Source of the DNA: Alphaproteobacteria bacterium
GTDB lineage: Bacteria; Pseudomonadota; Alphaproteobacteria; Micropepsales; Micropepsaceae
DNA length: 64,000 nt
Reading direction: 5' to 3'
NCBI GenBank assembly: GCA_020852655.1
Contig: JADZAI010000109.1
Coordinates: forward strand, 1-64,000
Below the pieces are notes generated by a model. The model saw nothing but the letters and a program-made list of their open reading frames with translations, was not told where the DNA came from and searched no databases. The position numbers and the translations under genes are program-made. How positions within the stretch are numbered: the first letter of the stretch is position 1; each line of letters starts with the position of its first letter. Positions 38,250 to 47,635 of this stretch are shown here, one piece after another.

Positions 38250-39584
38250 GTGAGCGCTCTTCTCGACAGCCTGCGTGCCGTGCCGGAATGGACCGTTTTC
38301 GGCCGCGTCACGGCGATCCAGGGATTGATGGTCGAAGTCTCCTTTGGCCTGCCGTCGCTGGCCGTCGGGGCCCGCGTGATCATCGACGGGATGCAGGGCG
38401 AGCATGTGCCCTGCGAGGTCGTCGGCTTCCGCAATGGCCGTGCGCTCTGCCTGCCGTTCAAGGCGCTCGACGGCATCCGCATGGGATGCCGCGCGACGAT
38501 GGAAGAGGGCGCGCAGTTCGTCTTTCCGAGCAATGGCTGGCTCGGCCGCGTGGTCGACGGCTTCGGCCGGCCGCTCGATGGCGGCCGGCCCATTCCGCAA
38601 GGCGAAGTGCCGTGCGCGCTGCGGGCGCTGCCGCCGCCTGCGCATAGCCGTTCGCGCGTCGGCGAGCGGCTCGATCTCGGCGTACGAGTGATCAACAGCT
38701 TCGCCACCTGCTGCCGCGGCCAGCGCATGGGCATCTTCGCCGGCTCGGGGGTCGGCAAGTCGGTGCTGCTGTCGATGATGGCGCGCTACACCGAGGCCGA
38801 TGTCATCATCATCGGCCTGATCGGCGAACGCGGCCGTGAGGTGAAGGAATTCCTCGAGGAAGACCTTGGGCCTGAGGGCCTGAAGCGCGCCGTCTGCGTC
38901 GTCTCGACCTCGGACGAGCCGGCGCTGATGCGGCGCCAGGCGGCCTATCTGACGCTGACCTTGGCCGAATATTTCCGCGACCAGGGCCTCAACGTCCTCT
39001 GTCTCATGGATTCGGTTACCCGCTTCGCCATGGCACAGCGCGAGATCGGCCTGTCCTCCGGAGAGCCGCCGGCCGCCAAGGGCTACACCCCGACCGTCTT
39101 CTCCGAGCTGCCCCGTCTGCTGGAGCGCGCCGGCCCCGGCGAGGAGGGCGGCGGGAGCATTACGGGCCTTTTCACGGTCCTCGTCGAAGGCGACGACCAC
39201 AACGAACCGATCGCCGACGCCGTCCGCGGCATCCTCGACGGCCATATCGTGCTCGACCGGCGGATCGCCGAGCGCGGGCGTTTTCCGGCCGTGAACGTGC
39301 TCCGTTCGGTCTCGCGCACCATGCCCGCCTGCAATCCGCCGGAGCAGCAGGAGCTGATCACCGAAGCGCGCCGCTCCATGGCGCTCTATGACGACATGGC
39401 GGAGCTGATCCGGCTCGGCGCGTACAAGGCCGGGACCGATCCTGAACTCGACAAGGCCATCCGCCTGCAACCGGCGCTCGAAGCCTTCATGGCCCAGGGA
39501 CGTACGGAGCCCGCATCGCTCGGCACGTCCTTTGCTGACCTCGCCAGTGTGCTGAAATCTGGTCAGGGCGAGGGGCGCCGATGA
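38250..39584 (+). CDS. fliI: Flagellar export ATPase FliI
   Basis: Cytoplasmic ATPase of the flagellar type III exporter. P-loop [20 protein letters not shown] (about 160-180), Walker B-like [20 protein letters not shown] and the FliI/F1-beta core with [20 protein letters not shown]. Started at the GTG at 38250 the protein is 444 aa, the length I remember for Caulobacter FliI, and lies well downstream of the CtrA box; in-frame ATGs at 38169 and 38190 would add 27 or 20 residues with no homology and partly precede the likely transcript start. Its stop overlaps the fliJ start by 4 bases. Confidence 0.93.
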   Translation: MSALLDSLRAVPEWTVFGRVTAIQGLMVEVSFGLPSLAVGARVIIDGMQGEHVPCEVVGFRNGRALCLPFKALDGIRMGCRATMEEGAQFVFPSNGWLGRVVDGFGRPLDGGRPIPQGEVPCALRALPPPAHSRSRVGERLDLGVRVINSFATCCRGQRMGIFAGSGVGKSVLLSMMARYTEADVIIIGLIGERGREVKEFLEEDLGPEGLKRAVCVVSTSDEPALMRRQAAYLTLTLAEYFRDQGLNVLCLMDSVTRFAMAQREIGLSSGEPPAAKGYTPTVFSELPRLLERAGPGEEGGGSITGLFTVLVEGDDHNEPIADAVRGILDGHIVLDRRIAERGRFPAVNVLRSVSRTMPACNPPEQQELITEARRSMALYDDMAELIRLGAYKAGTDPELDKAIRLQPALEAFMAQGRTEPASLGTSFADLASVLKSGQGEGRR

Positions 39585-40009
39585 AATCCCGCGATACGCT
39601 GCTGAAACTCTACAAATTCCGCGTCGACGAGGCGAAAACCCGCCTGCACGGCTTCGAACAGATGCGTGCCGATATGACACGCAAGATCGTGGAGCTCGAA
39701 GGCCACCTCTCGGAGGAAAGCCGGCGCGCCACCGAGAACGAGATCGGGCGCTTCGCCTATCCCTCCTTCGCCAAATCCATCCGCGAGCGGAAGGACAAGC
39801 TGAACGCCTCCGTGCTCGAGGTCGAACGCTCGATCGCCGAGGCGCGCATCGCGCTGCACGAGGCCTTCCAGGATCTCAAGAAGCTCGAACTCGCCGAGGA
39901 GTCACGCCAGCGGCGCGAGAGCGAGCATCTGGCACATGTCGAGCGCACCGACGCAGACGAGCGCAGCATCCAGCGCTACATCCGCGCCCAGGCCGGCGAG
40001 CGGCGCTAG
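39581..40009 (+). CDS. fliJ: Flagellar export protein FliJ
   Basis: 142 aa, almost entirely charged heptad-like helix ([40 protein letters not shown]), the coiled-coil antenna that sits in the FliI ring and gates export. Small, basic, and translationally coupled to fliI, which is decisive because FliJ sequences diverge greatly. Its stop codon overlaps the convergent VOC gene's stop. Confidence 0.85.
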   Translation: MKSRDTLLKLYKFRVDEAKTRLHGFEQMRADMTRKIVELEGHLSEESRRATENEIGRFAYPSFAKSIRERKDKLNASVLEVERSIAEARIALHEAFQDLKKLELAEESRQRRESEHLAHVERTDADERSIQRYIRAQAGERR

Positions 40010-40413
40010 GCGCGCTCGCTGAAGGTCAGCTCGACCGGCACGCCGTCGGGATCGGTCAGGAAAATCTGGCGCTGTCCCAGCAGCGGCACGCGGCGTTCGT
40101 CATAGTCGATGCCGTGCGCCGCAAGACGGGCGCGAGCGGCCGGCCAGTCGCTCGCATCGAACGCCACATGGTCCAGCCGCGCCGCACCTCCGACACGCCG
40201 CCCGAGATAGGCAGCGACCGCTGCATCGTCCCGCTCGCCACCGATCAGATGGACCGTGCCGAAGGGCTCGTCGCCGGCGTAGAGCCAACAGCCGGGAAAC
40301 GGGAAGGGCGGTCGCGGCCCTGCCCGCAGGCCCAGCACCTCCTCATAGAAGCGGCGGGCGGCGGCGAGGTCGCAGGTGCGGACCGAATAATGGGCGAGAC
40401 GGCGGATCGCCAT
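40006..40413 (-). CDS. VOC-fold (glyoxalase-like) protein
   Basis: 135 aa vicinal-oxygen-chelate protein with the paired beta-alpha-beta-beta-beta modules: AHYSVRTCDLAAARRFYEEV (metal His near residue 8), FGTVHLIGG near 51-59, ARLDHVAFDASDWPAARARL near 78-97 and FLTDPDGVPVELTF with the Glu near 128. Reaction unknown; a dioxygenase, isomerase or resistance-type role is possible. It is downstream of the OYE gene (3-base gap) and convergent with fliJ, sharing stop-codon bases. Confidence 0.88.
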   Translation of the reverse strand: MAIRRLAHYSVRTCDLAAARRFYEEVLGLRAGPRPPFPFPGCWLYAGDEPFGTVHLIGGERDDAAVAAYLGRRVGGAARLDHVAFDASDWPAARARLAAHGIDYDERRVPLLGQRQIFLTDPDGVPVELTFSERA

Positions 40414-40416
40414 GGC

Positions 40417-41673
40417 TCAGCCGGCGCGCCGGTTTGCACGGTGGCGGAGCAGGGCGTCGGTCACGCCCTGCTCCAGCGCGGGAAAGCCCGCCGCTGCGGC
40501 AGCGCCGGTCATCGTCAGGTCTGGGTCGAGCCCATCGCCCATGCGCTCCATCTGCATGTTGAACCAGGGCAACAGATCAAAGAGATCGAGCGCTACTTCC
40601 GGCGCTTGGGCGCGGTCGATCGTGCCAGCCAGTAGCTTGGCCGGGGTCAGCGGGTCGGCGATCAGCGGGCGGCCCAGTCCGACGACATCGAGTTCGCCGG
40701 CCGCGAGGGCGGCCTCCATCGTGGCGCGCGTCCGGAAGCCGCCGGTCACCATCACGGGCATCCGGGCGACGCGCCGGACGTCGCCCGCGAAGGCGATGAA
40801 ATAGGCCTCGCGCTTTGCTGTGCTCTCGCGCGCGCCATCGACACCCTGGTCCTTCACGGCGACGCCGACGACCTTGGGCTGTTCCATCGAGCCGCCGGAC
40901 AGCTCCAGGAGGTCGAGCGTTGAGTCGTTCAGCCAGCCGACCACCCGCAGGCACTCCGCATGCGTGAAGCCGCCGCGCAGGAAGTCGGAGGCATTGAGCT
41001 TGAGGCCGATCGGCACCGCGGGCCCGACGACTGCACGCACCGCCGCGATCGCCGCCAGCGGGAAGCGGGCACGTTTCTCCAATGTGCCGCCCCAGCGATC
41101 AGAGCGCCGATTGGTTAGCGGGCTGAGGAATTGCGAGATGAGATAGCCGTGCGCGCCATGTAGCGCGATCCCTGTGAACCCGGCCTTGATCGCGAGGCGC
41201 GCCGAAACGGCGAAGCGGTTGACGGCGTCTTCGATCTCCGCCTCGGTCATCGCCCGGGGCCGCGCGAAGCTGAGGCCGGCGCCGCGCAGGACTTCGAGCT
41301 GGACATCGGAGGGCGACAGCGGTTCGGGGTTGATCGCGGCGGACACCTGCCGACCGGTATGACCGAGTTGCGCCCAAATCTCTGCACCGCCCGATCTCGC
41401 TGCCGCGGTCAGCGTCTCCAGCGCGGCGAGGCCGCTTTCATCCTCCAGGACCACATTGCCCGGGCGCTCCAAGTGCCAGGGATCGACCTGGATGTTGCCG
41501 GAGAGGAGCAGGCCGGCGCCTGATCCCGCCCAGCGACGATAGAGTTCGGTCAGCCGCGGGGTCGCGTGGTTGGCGGCGTCGGCCATGCCCTCGCTCATCG
41601 CCGCCTTGGCGATCCGGTTGGCGAGGACGACACCGCAGGGAAGCGTCAGTGGCTGGGCAAGGGGTGAGGTCAT
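40417..41673 (-). CDS. NADH:flavin oxidoreductase, Old Yellow Enzyme class
   Basis: 418 aa FMN TIM-barrel enzyme related to NemA/2,4-dienoyl-CoA reductase N-terminal domains. PLTLPCGVVLANRIAKAAMS (about 6-25) is the start of the barrel, WAQLGHTGRQVS holds the active-site region, GIALHGAHGYLISQFLSPLTNRRSDRWGG around 170-198 the class motif, and VMVTGGFRT with DVVGLGRPLIADP the phosphate site. ATG at 41673 has GGAG six bases upstream; another ATG at 41685 is possible. Divergent from a LysR regulator that probably controls it. Confidence 0.92.
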   Translation of the reverse strand: MTSPLAQPLTLPCGVVLANRIAKAAMSEGMADAANHATPRLTELYRRWAGSGAGLLLSGNIQVDPWHLERPGNVVLEDESGLAALETLTAAARSGGAEIWAQLGHTGRQVSAAINPEPLSPSDVQLEVLRGAGLSFARPRAMTEAEIEDAVNRFAVSARLAIKAGFTGIALHGAHGYLISQFLSPLTNRRSDRWGGTLEKRARFPLAAIAAVRAVVGPAVPIGLKLNASDFLRGGFTHAECLRVVGWLNDSTLDLLELSGGSMEQPKVVGVAVKDQGVDGARESTAKREAYFIAFAGDVRRVARMPVMVTGGFRTRATMEAALAAGELDVVGLGRPLIADPLTPAKLLAGTIDRAQAPEVALDLFDLLPWFNMQMERMGDGLDPDLTMTGAAAAAGFPALEQGVTDALLRHRANRRAG

Positions 41674-41767
41674 GACGGTCTCCATCGAAGGCCGTCCGAA
41701 CATGTTGCGCCGCGGGGATCGAGAGAATAGAGCACCTAGGACATAAATTCTTGAACCAAAGTTGAGA

Positions 41768-42691
41768 ATGCTAGACGATCTCGACGAGCTTCGGACCTTT
41801 GCACGTATCCTGGCCCGGGGCAGCCTTTCGGCGGCCGCGCGTGATCTGAATGTCGGCCTCGCGGTGGTCAGCAAGCGGCTGGCGTCGCTGGAACGCCGCG
41901 CCGGCCATCGGCTGATCCAGCGCACGACACGCCGCCTGTCGCCGACGGACGAGGGCATTGCCCTGCTCGCGCATGTCGAACGGCTGCTGGAGGAATTGGC
42001 GGGTGCGGAGGATGGACTGGCGCGCGGCCGGGCGGCGCCGCAGGGGCTACTGCGGGTGAGTGCGCCCATCACCTTCGGCCGCATCCATTTGCTGCCGCTC
42101 GCCGCCGAAATGGCTGCGGCCTATCCGGCGCTGTCGGTCGAAGTGCGGCTCGAGGATCGCCTTGTCGATCTGGTCGAGGAGCGCATCGATGTCGCGGTGC
42201 GGATTGGCCAGCCGCGCGACAGCTCGGCCATCCTGCACAGGCTCGCGGACAATCACCGCATCCTGGTCGCCGCGCCGGGCTATCTGAACCGGCGCGGCCA
42301 CCCGGCGGTGCTCGCTGACCTCGCGCGGCACGACTGCATCTGCTTCGATGACGGCCGCGCGCCGTGGCGCCTGATCGGACCGGGCGGTGCCGTGGCAGAG
42401 ATCGATCCGCCGGCGCGGCTTCGCAGCAATAGCGGCGATGCCGCCTTGGTGTGGGCGGTGGCCGGGCAGGGCATTATGCTGAAATCGATGGTGGACGTGA
42501 TCGGCGACATTCGGGCCGGATGTCTGGAGCGGGTGCTGCTGGATTGGCAGAGCGAGGCCATGCCGGTCTATGCGCTGCTGCCGTCCGGCCGCCACGTCGC
42601 GACCAAGACGCGTAGTTTCCTCGAGGCTCTGAGCACACGCCTGCTCGTCGCGCTGCCCGATGTGACAGTCAGACGCCGAGCGCCGCGATAG
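41768..42691 (+). CDS. LysR-family transcriptional regulator
   Basis: 307 aa. N-terminal winged HTH LDELRTFARILARGSLSAAA with the helix SKRLASLERRAGHRLIQRTT (about 3-60), then a periplasmic-binding-protein-like effector domain (VSAPITFGRIHLLPLAAEMA ... DVAVRIGQPRDSSAILHRLA) close to the AaeR/DsdC-like subgroup that often regulates a divergently placed oxidoreductase. The ATG at 41768 sits in a 94-bp AT-richer gap shared with the OYE gene. Likely autorepressing and inducible by an electrophile; that is inference from layout. Confidence 0.93.
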   Translation: MLDDLDELRTFARILARGSLSAAARDLNVGLAVVSKRLASLERRAGHRLIQRTTRRLSPTDEGIALLAHVERLLEELAGAEDGLARGRAAPQGLLRVSAPITFGRIHLLPLAAEMAAAYPALSVEVRLEDRLVDLVEERIDVAVRIGQPRDSSAILHRLADNHRILVAAPGYLNRRGHPAVLADLARHDCICFDDGRAPWRLIGPGGAVAEIDPPARLRSNSGDAALVWAVAGQGIMLKSMVDVIGDIRAGCLERVLLDWQSEAMPVYALLPSGRHVATKTRSFLEALSTRLLVALPDVTVRRRAPR

Positions 42692-42707
42692 CGCTGGCGT
42701 TGGCCCG

Positions 42708-44432
42708 CTACCAGCCGCGGCCGCCGCCGCCGCCGCCACCGCCGCCGGAGAAGCCGCCGCCGCCGGAGAAGCCGGACTTTTTGCCTGGGGGCGAAGCTGA
42801 GGAGGAGATCGCGCTGGTCATCGCGGTGGAGATGGAATTGGCGAGTGCCCCGGCGCCGATGCCGCTGAAGCGCCGGCCGGAATACCAGGCGGGGTGGTAC
42901 TCGTAATTCGTGTTCGGTTCCTTGATGCGCATTTCGCGCTCGAAGGTCTCGCTCCAGGTGTGGTCGACATCGAGCGCGAGGGCGAAGGGGAGATATTTCT
43001 CGAAGAGCTGCGGCGTCATGTCGGGCGGGTTCAGGACCTCCCAGCGTTCCTTCTCGGCCGTATCGAGGAACATCTTGAAGCCGTCGATGCGGTCGCGAAG
43101 CGCCTGGCCGTCGTTCGTCGGCGCTTTCATGAGATTGATGAAGAAGCCGGTCATCGCGACGCCGCCGGCCACGGCCGCGCCGCCGACCCAGGGCGCGATG
43201 CCGTCTCCGGCGGTCGCCCAGATCAGCAGACCGGTGCCGGCCAGCAGCGCGAAGGCGAGGCCGATCGCGCCCTGGTTCTCGTGGAAGCTCTTGCCGACAT
43301 GGCGCAACTGAAGCGCGTTCCTCATTACGTCGACCGCCGCCTTGATGCGCTGCCAGTTCTCCTGCTTCAGCTCGATCGTATCGCCCGCGGCGAAAAGCTG
43401 ATCGTAGGCGAGGCGTTCGACGGGCGCGAGCGAAGACGCGCCGTCCGCCGAGCGGCTCAGCTTGTAGGTCTTGGAGAACCAGCCGGGATCCTCCTCGATC
43501 GTGAGCGCGCCTTTGACCGCCATGTTGACGATGGAGGCGGCGAAGATCTTGTTGTCGAAGCCCATCTCGGCGAGGTAGCGCGCCTCGGCAGGTTCGATCG
43601 CGCCGGGCGGTTCGAAGAGCGGGATGATCGTACCGTGCTCCGGGTCCTTCCCCCAGCGGCGCCACGAGAGATACAGCATCCCCGCCGTCAGTCCCGAGCC
43701 GAGCAGGCCGATAAGCGCCGCTATATTGTCGGTGAGCCAGCGCCACAGATAGTCGCCGCCGCTCGGCTCGTCGACGAGGCCCTTGGGCCACTGGACGGCG
43801 ATGGTCAGACCCTCACGCACGCCGAGCGGCGCGGTCGTGCGGGCCGTCACCAGCCCCGGCGCCGCTTCCGAGATCGTCGCGTTCTTTTCGCTCGACCCAT
43901 ATTCGCCGGTGAAGACCGCAAGTCGTGTCGGTCTCGCCCCTTCGGGCAGGTGCACGGTCGCGGACGCCTTGTCGATCGGGTAGATCCAGCCATTGCCGGT
44001 GACGTTGTAGTAGAACTCGTCGCCCTCGGGGAAAAAGCCGAGCTGGAACGTCGTGCGGTATGTGATGACGTAGACATGCTCGCCGCGGCTGATCAGCACG
44101 TCGGGATTGCCGATGCGGATCTCGAGGCCGTTGCTGACGCTTTCGACCTGATGTTGATCGGGCTGGCCGTCGCGGGTGACGGAAAGAAGCTCGAAGCCGA
44201 CTTCGACGGTGTCGCCGCGCTCGTCCTTATAGCGCGTGGGGAATTCGCGGATGATGCCGCGGCGGATCGAGCTGCCCTCGGCATTGATGCGGATCGTCTC
44301 GGTGACCGTGATGCTTGTGTCCTTCGCGATCGCGATGTCGCTGTCGAAGGATAAGATGCGCTCGCTCGCCTGTACGGGGAACGCCGCGAAGGCCAACGCA
44401 AGGAACGACAGGACAAGTGCGCGCAGGGTCAT
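42708..44432 (-). CDS. DUF2207 membrane protein, paralogue 3 of lemA cluster
   Basis: 574 aa. Signal peptide (MTLRALVLSFLALAFAAFPV), large extracytoplasmic N-domain typical of DUF2207 (ERILSFDSDIAIAKDTSITV, YNVTGNGWIYPIDKASATVH), a membrane segment near 235-260, a cytoplasmic part, further membrane helices around 390-430, and a Gly-rich tail GFSGGGGFSGGGGGGGGGRG ending in Trp. DUF2207 proteins are associated with LemA. It is the last of three tandem copies; its ATG overlaps the stop of the middle copy by 4 bases. Confidence 0.88.
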   Translation of the reverse strand: MTLRALVLSFLALAFAAFPVQASERILSFDSDIAIAKDTSITVTETIRINAEGSSIRRGIIREFPTRYKDERGDTVEVGFELLSVTRDGQPDQHQVESVSNGLEIRIGNPDVLISRGEHVYVITYRTTFQLGFFPEGDEFYYNVTGNGWIYPIDKASATVHLPEGARPTRLAVFTGEYGSSEKNATISEAAPGLVTARTTAPLGVREGLTIAVQWPKGLVDEPSGGDYLWRWLTDNIAALIGLLGSGLTAGMLYLSWRRWGKDPEHGTIIPLFEPPGAIEPAEARYLAEMGFDNKIFAASIVNMAVKGALTIEEDPGWFSKTYKLSRSADGASSLAPVERLAYDQLFAAGDTIELKQENWQRIKAAVDVMRNALQLRHVGKSFHENQGAIGLAFALLAGTGLLIWATAGDGIAPWVGGAAVAGGVAMTGFFINLMKAPTNDGQALRDRIDGFKMFLDTAEKERWEVLNPPDMTPQLFEKYLPFALALDVDHTWSETFEREMRIKEPNTNYEYHPAWYSGRRFSGIGAGALANSISTAMTSAISSSASPPGKKSGFSGGGGFSGGGGGGGGGRGW

Positions 44433-45217
44433 AGGATGATCACGGCGAGTGGGAGGAGAATGACATAGCCGACAAGAACCAAAGGACCGACTGTTTCGTT
44501 TCTGGTCGCGCGTTGCGGCGCCGGTTCGGCCGGCCAGCGTATGAGGATCGTCAGACCGTTGCCCGCGGTGAGGGGAAGGCGGGCCTTGGCCTCTATCGTT
44601 CCGGCCTCGCGCTGGACGATCCTGCCATCGCCGGCCGTTGAGCCGGGTGCGCCCGTGAAGAGCTTCAGCGTTGACGCCCTTGCACCATCAGGCAGGTGAA
44701 TCGTCGCCGTCGCAGCGTCGATGCCGAACACCCATCCGTTGCCGGTGACGTTCCAATAGAGTTCGCGCATCGAACCGTCGGCCCTGACCTGGTCCGGCGC
44801 CCGATAGGTGATCTGGTAGGTCGCGTCGCCCTGAGCCAGCAGGCTTTCGGCACTTCCGATGCGGAGCTGCATCGATTCGGCGGTGACTTCGATGACGTAG
44901 GGCTCGTCGTGACCGTCGCGCGTCACGCTCAAGATCTGATAGCGCCGAGTCAATAGCGCGCCGTCCTGCGTCGTCGCCGCAAGCGAGAGGGCGCGAATGA
45001 TGCCGCGCTTGATCCGCTCTCCCTTCACGCGGACCCGGATCGTCTCGATCACATGCAGGTCGCCGGTGCCGGCGACCGTAATGTCCGCGTCGAAGGCGAG
45101 GATGCGCTCGCCCGGTCCGGAGGCGAGCGGCGGGAAGTCGGACGCCGCGGACGGCGCCGCCAGCGCGAGCAGCGCAACGAGAAGCGCTGCGACGTTTCGA
45201 ACGACGGCTCCTACCAT
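44429..45217 (-). CDS. Truncated DUF2207 protein (N-domain plus one helix), paralogue 2
   Basis: 262 aa, less than half the length of its flanking paralogues. It has the signal peptide (VAALLVALLALAAPSAAS), the DUF2207 extracytoplasmic domain (ERILAFDADITVAGTGDLHV, YWNVTGNGWVFGIDAATATI) and then one terminal hydrophobic segment (ETVGPLVLVGYVILLPLAVI), with no cytoplasmic domain or Gly-rich tail. Its start overlaps the end of paralogue 1 and its stop overlaps the start of paralogue 3, so it reads as an intact gene of a shortened form rather than a decaying one. Confidence 0.85.
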   Translation of the reverse strand: MVGAVVRNVAALLVALLALAAPSAASDFPPLASGPGERILAFDADITVAGTGDLHVIETIRVRVKGERIKRGIIRALSLAATTQDGALLTRRYQILSVTRDGHDEPYVIEVTAESMQLRIGSAESLLAQGDATYQITYRAPDQVRADGSMRELYWNVTGNGWVFGIDAATATIHLPDGARASTLKLFTGAPGSTAGDGRIVQREAGTIEAKARLPLTAGNGLTILIRWPAEPAPQRATRNETVGPLVLVGYVILLPLAVIIL

Positions 45218-46962
45218 CCGCGTCCGCCTCCGCCGCCACCCCCTCCGCCGGAGAAGCCGCCGCCCCCGCTATAGCCCCCGCTGCCGGAGGAATAACTCGA
45301 ACTTCCCGGCGTGGATCCCGAGGAGGAGACTGGGGGCGGCGGCGTGACGGAGCGCGTCATGCTGGATGTGAAGCTGCTTGTGCTGGCGAGGCTGAATCCC
45401 GATCCGGTGTAGAAGCTGGGCGTATAGGTCTCGGCGTTGCCGCCGCGCAGCTTCAGTTCGCGCTGGAAATGCTCGCTCCAGGTCTGTTCGACGCCGAGGG
45501 CCAGCGCATAGGGGAAGAGGCGCTCGAACCGTTCCATCGTCAGCTCCGGCGGATGCAGCGCGTTCCAGCGCTCCTGCTCCGCCGTGCCGAGATACATCTT
45601 CAGGCCCTCGACCTGGTCCAGCTTCTTTTGGCCTTCGATCATGCGCTGAATCTGGTGCTCGTCGATCAGCATCGAGACGATGATCATCGCGACGATGACC
45701 GCGATGACGATCAGCCAGTTCGCCCAGCCCGAGGTGAAGAAGAACACCGCGATGATCGTCGCGATGACGATCAGCAGGCAGCCGAGCGAGCGGTCGTCGA
45801 AGCGCTTGATGTCGCCCTTGTGCCGCCGGTCGAGAACGGAGTTGACGGTGGTGTAGATCTTCCGCGCCGCGGCCGCCTTGTCCTTGGCGAAGGTGAAGCT
45901 CTTGCGTTTCGCGAAGAGCGCTTTCAGAGCACTCTGTTCGGGCTCCGGCAGGCCGCGCGCGTCTGTCTTGTCTTCGGTACGCGTGACACGGATGTCGGTG
46001 TCGTCGTTGACCCTGTCGATCTTCAGATAACCGCATGCCGCGAGATTGAGGATCGTCGCCGCAAAGGCGGTATCGTCGAAGCGCAGCTCGGTCAGCACGC
46101 GCGCGTCCGAAGGGCTGAGGTCCGCCGGCGGGTCGAAGAGAGGAACGACGATTCCCGGCTCCGCGCCGGTATCGTAACGCCAGCGGCCGTAGAGATAGTA
46201 GAGCCACAGCAGCGCCAGGCCGATCAGCGCGACGAAGCCGCCGGGATTGTCGCCGATGAGGCGGCCGATGCGGTCGAGCAGCGACGGCGGCATGACGAAG
46301 CCCTTCGGGAACGAGATGCCGATGGTCAGGCCGTTCTCGAACGGCAGCGGCGCCGTCGTGCGCGCCTCGATGCGGCCGGGGCTCGGCTGGCCGATCGTGG
46401 CATCGCTGCCCGTCTCGCCCTGCGCGCCGGTGTAGGCCGCGAGATTCGAAGCAACCGCGCCGCCGGGCAGGGTGACGACGGCTTCGGCCGCCTCGATGCC
46501 GAATTGCCAGCCATTGCCGGTGACGTTCCAGTAGAGTTCGTCGTGATCGTCGAAGAAGCCGACCTGGCGATCCGTGAGGTAGCGAATGACGTAGATGTGC
46601 GGGCCTTCGCTGAGGAACACACTTTCGCGGCCGATCTGGAGCTCCTTGCCGCCCTCCACGGCATTTATCGTCCATTCGTCAGGCTGGCCGTCGCGGGTGA
46701 CCGTTTGCACGTCGAAGCGGACGGTGTGCGCGAAGCCCCACCAATCCTCATAGTCGGTCGGGAAGGAGCGGATGATGCCCCGCCGGATGGCGGCGCCGTC
46801 GGCGATGATGCTGATGGTCTCGGTGACATCGAGCACGCCGTCCGCCCGCAGCACCACCTCGCTCTTGAAGGCGGTGATGCGGGCGTAGTCGGCCCGGGCG
46901 GGCGGCGCGAAGAGGAGCGCTGCCAGCACGAACAGCGCGGTCAGGCCCGCGCGCATCGGCAA
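45211..46962 (-). CDS. DUF2207 membrane protein, paralogue 1
   Basis: 583 aa. Signal peptide (GLTALFVLAALLFAPPARAD), DUF2207 N-domain (RRGIIRSFPTDYEDWWGFAH, YWNVTGNGWQFGIEAAEAVV), membrane helices near 239-257 and 405-445, a cytoplasmic domain (VEGLKMYLGTAEQERWNALH) and a Ser/Gly-rich tail ending SGGGGGGGGGRGW like paralogue 3. Starts 7 bases after lemA. The family's role is unknown; an envelope or secretion function is likely since LemA-DUF2207 pairs are widespread. Confidence 0.9.
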   Translation of the reverse strand: MPMRAGLTALFVLAALLFAPPARADYARITAFKSEVVLRADGVLDVTETISIIADGAAIRRGIIRSFPTDYEDWWGFAHTVRFDVQTVTRDGQPDEWTINAVEGGKELQIGRESVFLSEGPHIYVIRYLTDRQVGFFDDHDELYWNVTGNGWQFGIEAAEAVVTLPGGAVASNLAAYTGAQGETGSDATIGQPSPGRIEARTTAPLPFENGLTIGISFPKGFVMPPSLLDRIGRLIGDNPGGFVALIGLALLWLYYLYGRWRYDTGAEPGIVVPLFDPPADLSPSDARVLTELRFDDTAFAATILNLAACGYLKIDRVNDDTDIRVTRTEDKTDARGLPEPEQSALKALFAKRKSFTFAKDKAAAARKIYTTVNSVLDRRHKGDIKRFDDRSLGCLLIVIATIIAVFFFTSGWANWLIVIAVIVAMIIVSMLIDEHQIQRMIEGQKKLDQVEGLKMYLGTAEQERWNALHPPELTMERFERLFPYALALGVEQTWSEHFQRELKLRGGNAETYTPSFYTGSGFSLASTSSFTSSMTRSVTPPPPVSSSGSTPGSSSYSSGSGGYSGGGGFSGGGGGGGGGRGW

Positions 46963-46969
46963 GGACAGG

Positions 46970-47533
46970 TTAGCCGAAGGAAACCTTGGGCGCAGCGCGA
47001 TCTGCCGGGTCCTCGATCTCGAAGAATTCTGCCGCCTGGAAGCCCGTAACGCCCGCGATGATGTTCTGCGGCACGGTCTGGATCGCCGTGTTATAGTTGC
47101 GGACAGCGCCGTTATAGTAGCGCCGCGCCAGGTTCACCTGTTCCTCGACATTCGACAGCTCGCGCTGGAGTTCGAGGAAGTTCTGGTTGGCCTTGAGTTC
47201 GGGATAGGCCTCCGCAACCGCCACGATGCGGCCGAGCAAAGCGGAGACCTGGCCTTCCGCCTTGGCGCGTTCCTCCGGCGTGGTGGCTGCCGTTGCCGCG
47301 GCGCGTGCCTTGGTTATCGCGTCGAAGGTGTCCTTCTCATGCGCGGCATAGCCCTTCACCGTCTCGACGATGTTGGGGATGAGGTCCGAGCGGCGCTTCA
47401 ACTGCGTCTCGATGCCGCTCCAGCCCTCCTTGGTCAGGTTCAGCAGGCGGATGAGGCCGTTGTAGATGCCGACGCCCCACAGCACGACCACCACGACGAT
47501 GCCGAGGATGATCAGCCACGTATAGTCACCCAT
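46970..47533 (-). CDS. lemA: LemA family protein
   Basis: 187 aa: one N-terminal membrane helix (WLIILGIVVVVVLWGVGIYN, about 6-25) then the LemA coiled-coil four-helix domain (LKRRSDLIPNIVETVKGYAA, ELQRELSNVEEQVNLARRYY, NYNTAIQTVPQNIIAGVTGF), ending AAPKVSFG. Typical length. First gene of the lemA-DUF2207 x3 unit. Function of LemA is not established; surface exposure and envelope stress links have been proposed for relatives. Confidence 0.95.
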   Translation of the reverse strand: MGDYTWLIILGIVVVVVLWGVGIYNGLIRLLNLTKEGWSGIETQLKRRSDLIPNIVETVKGYAAHEKDTFDAITKARAAATAATTPEERAKAEGQVSALLGRIVAVAEAYPELKANQNFLELQRELSNVEEQVNLARRYYNGAVRNYNTAIQTVPQNIIAGVTGFQAAEFFEIEDPADRAAPKVSFG

Positions 47534-47635
47534 TGAGGACTCCCCTCTTGCCGGCCCAGCGAACGTGCGGCCCGGTCACGGCCGGAATGTGCCGTCTGGC
47601 GGGGGATTCGCCAAGCCTTACGGCCGTGACGTGCG

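Noticed and set aside
42894-46100. Plus-strand frames opposite the DUF2207 genes
   Set aside because: Repeated Arg/Asp-rich shadow sequence, mirrored in all three paralogues because the sense strands are homologous.
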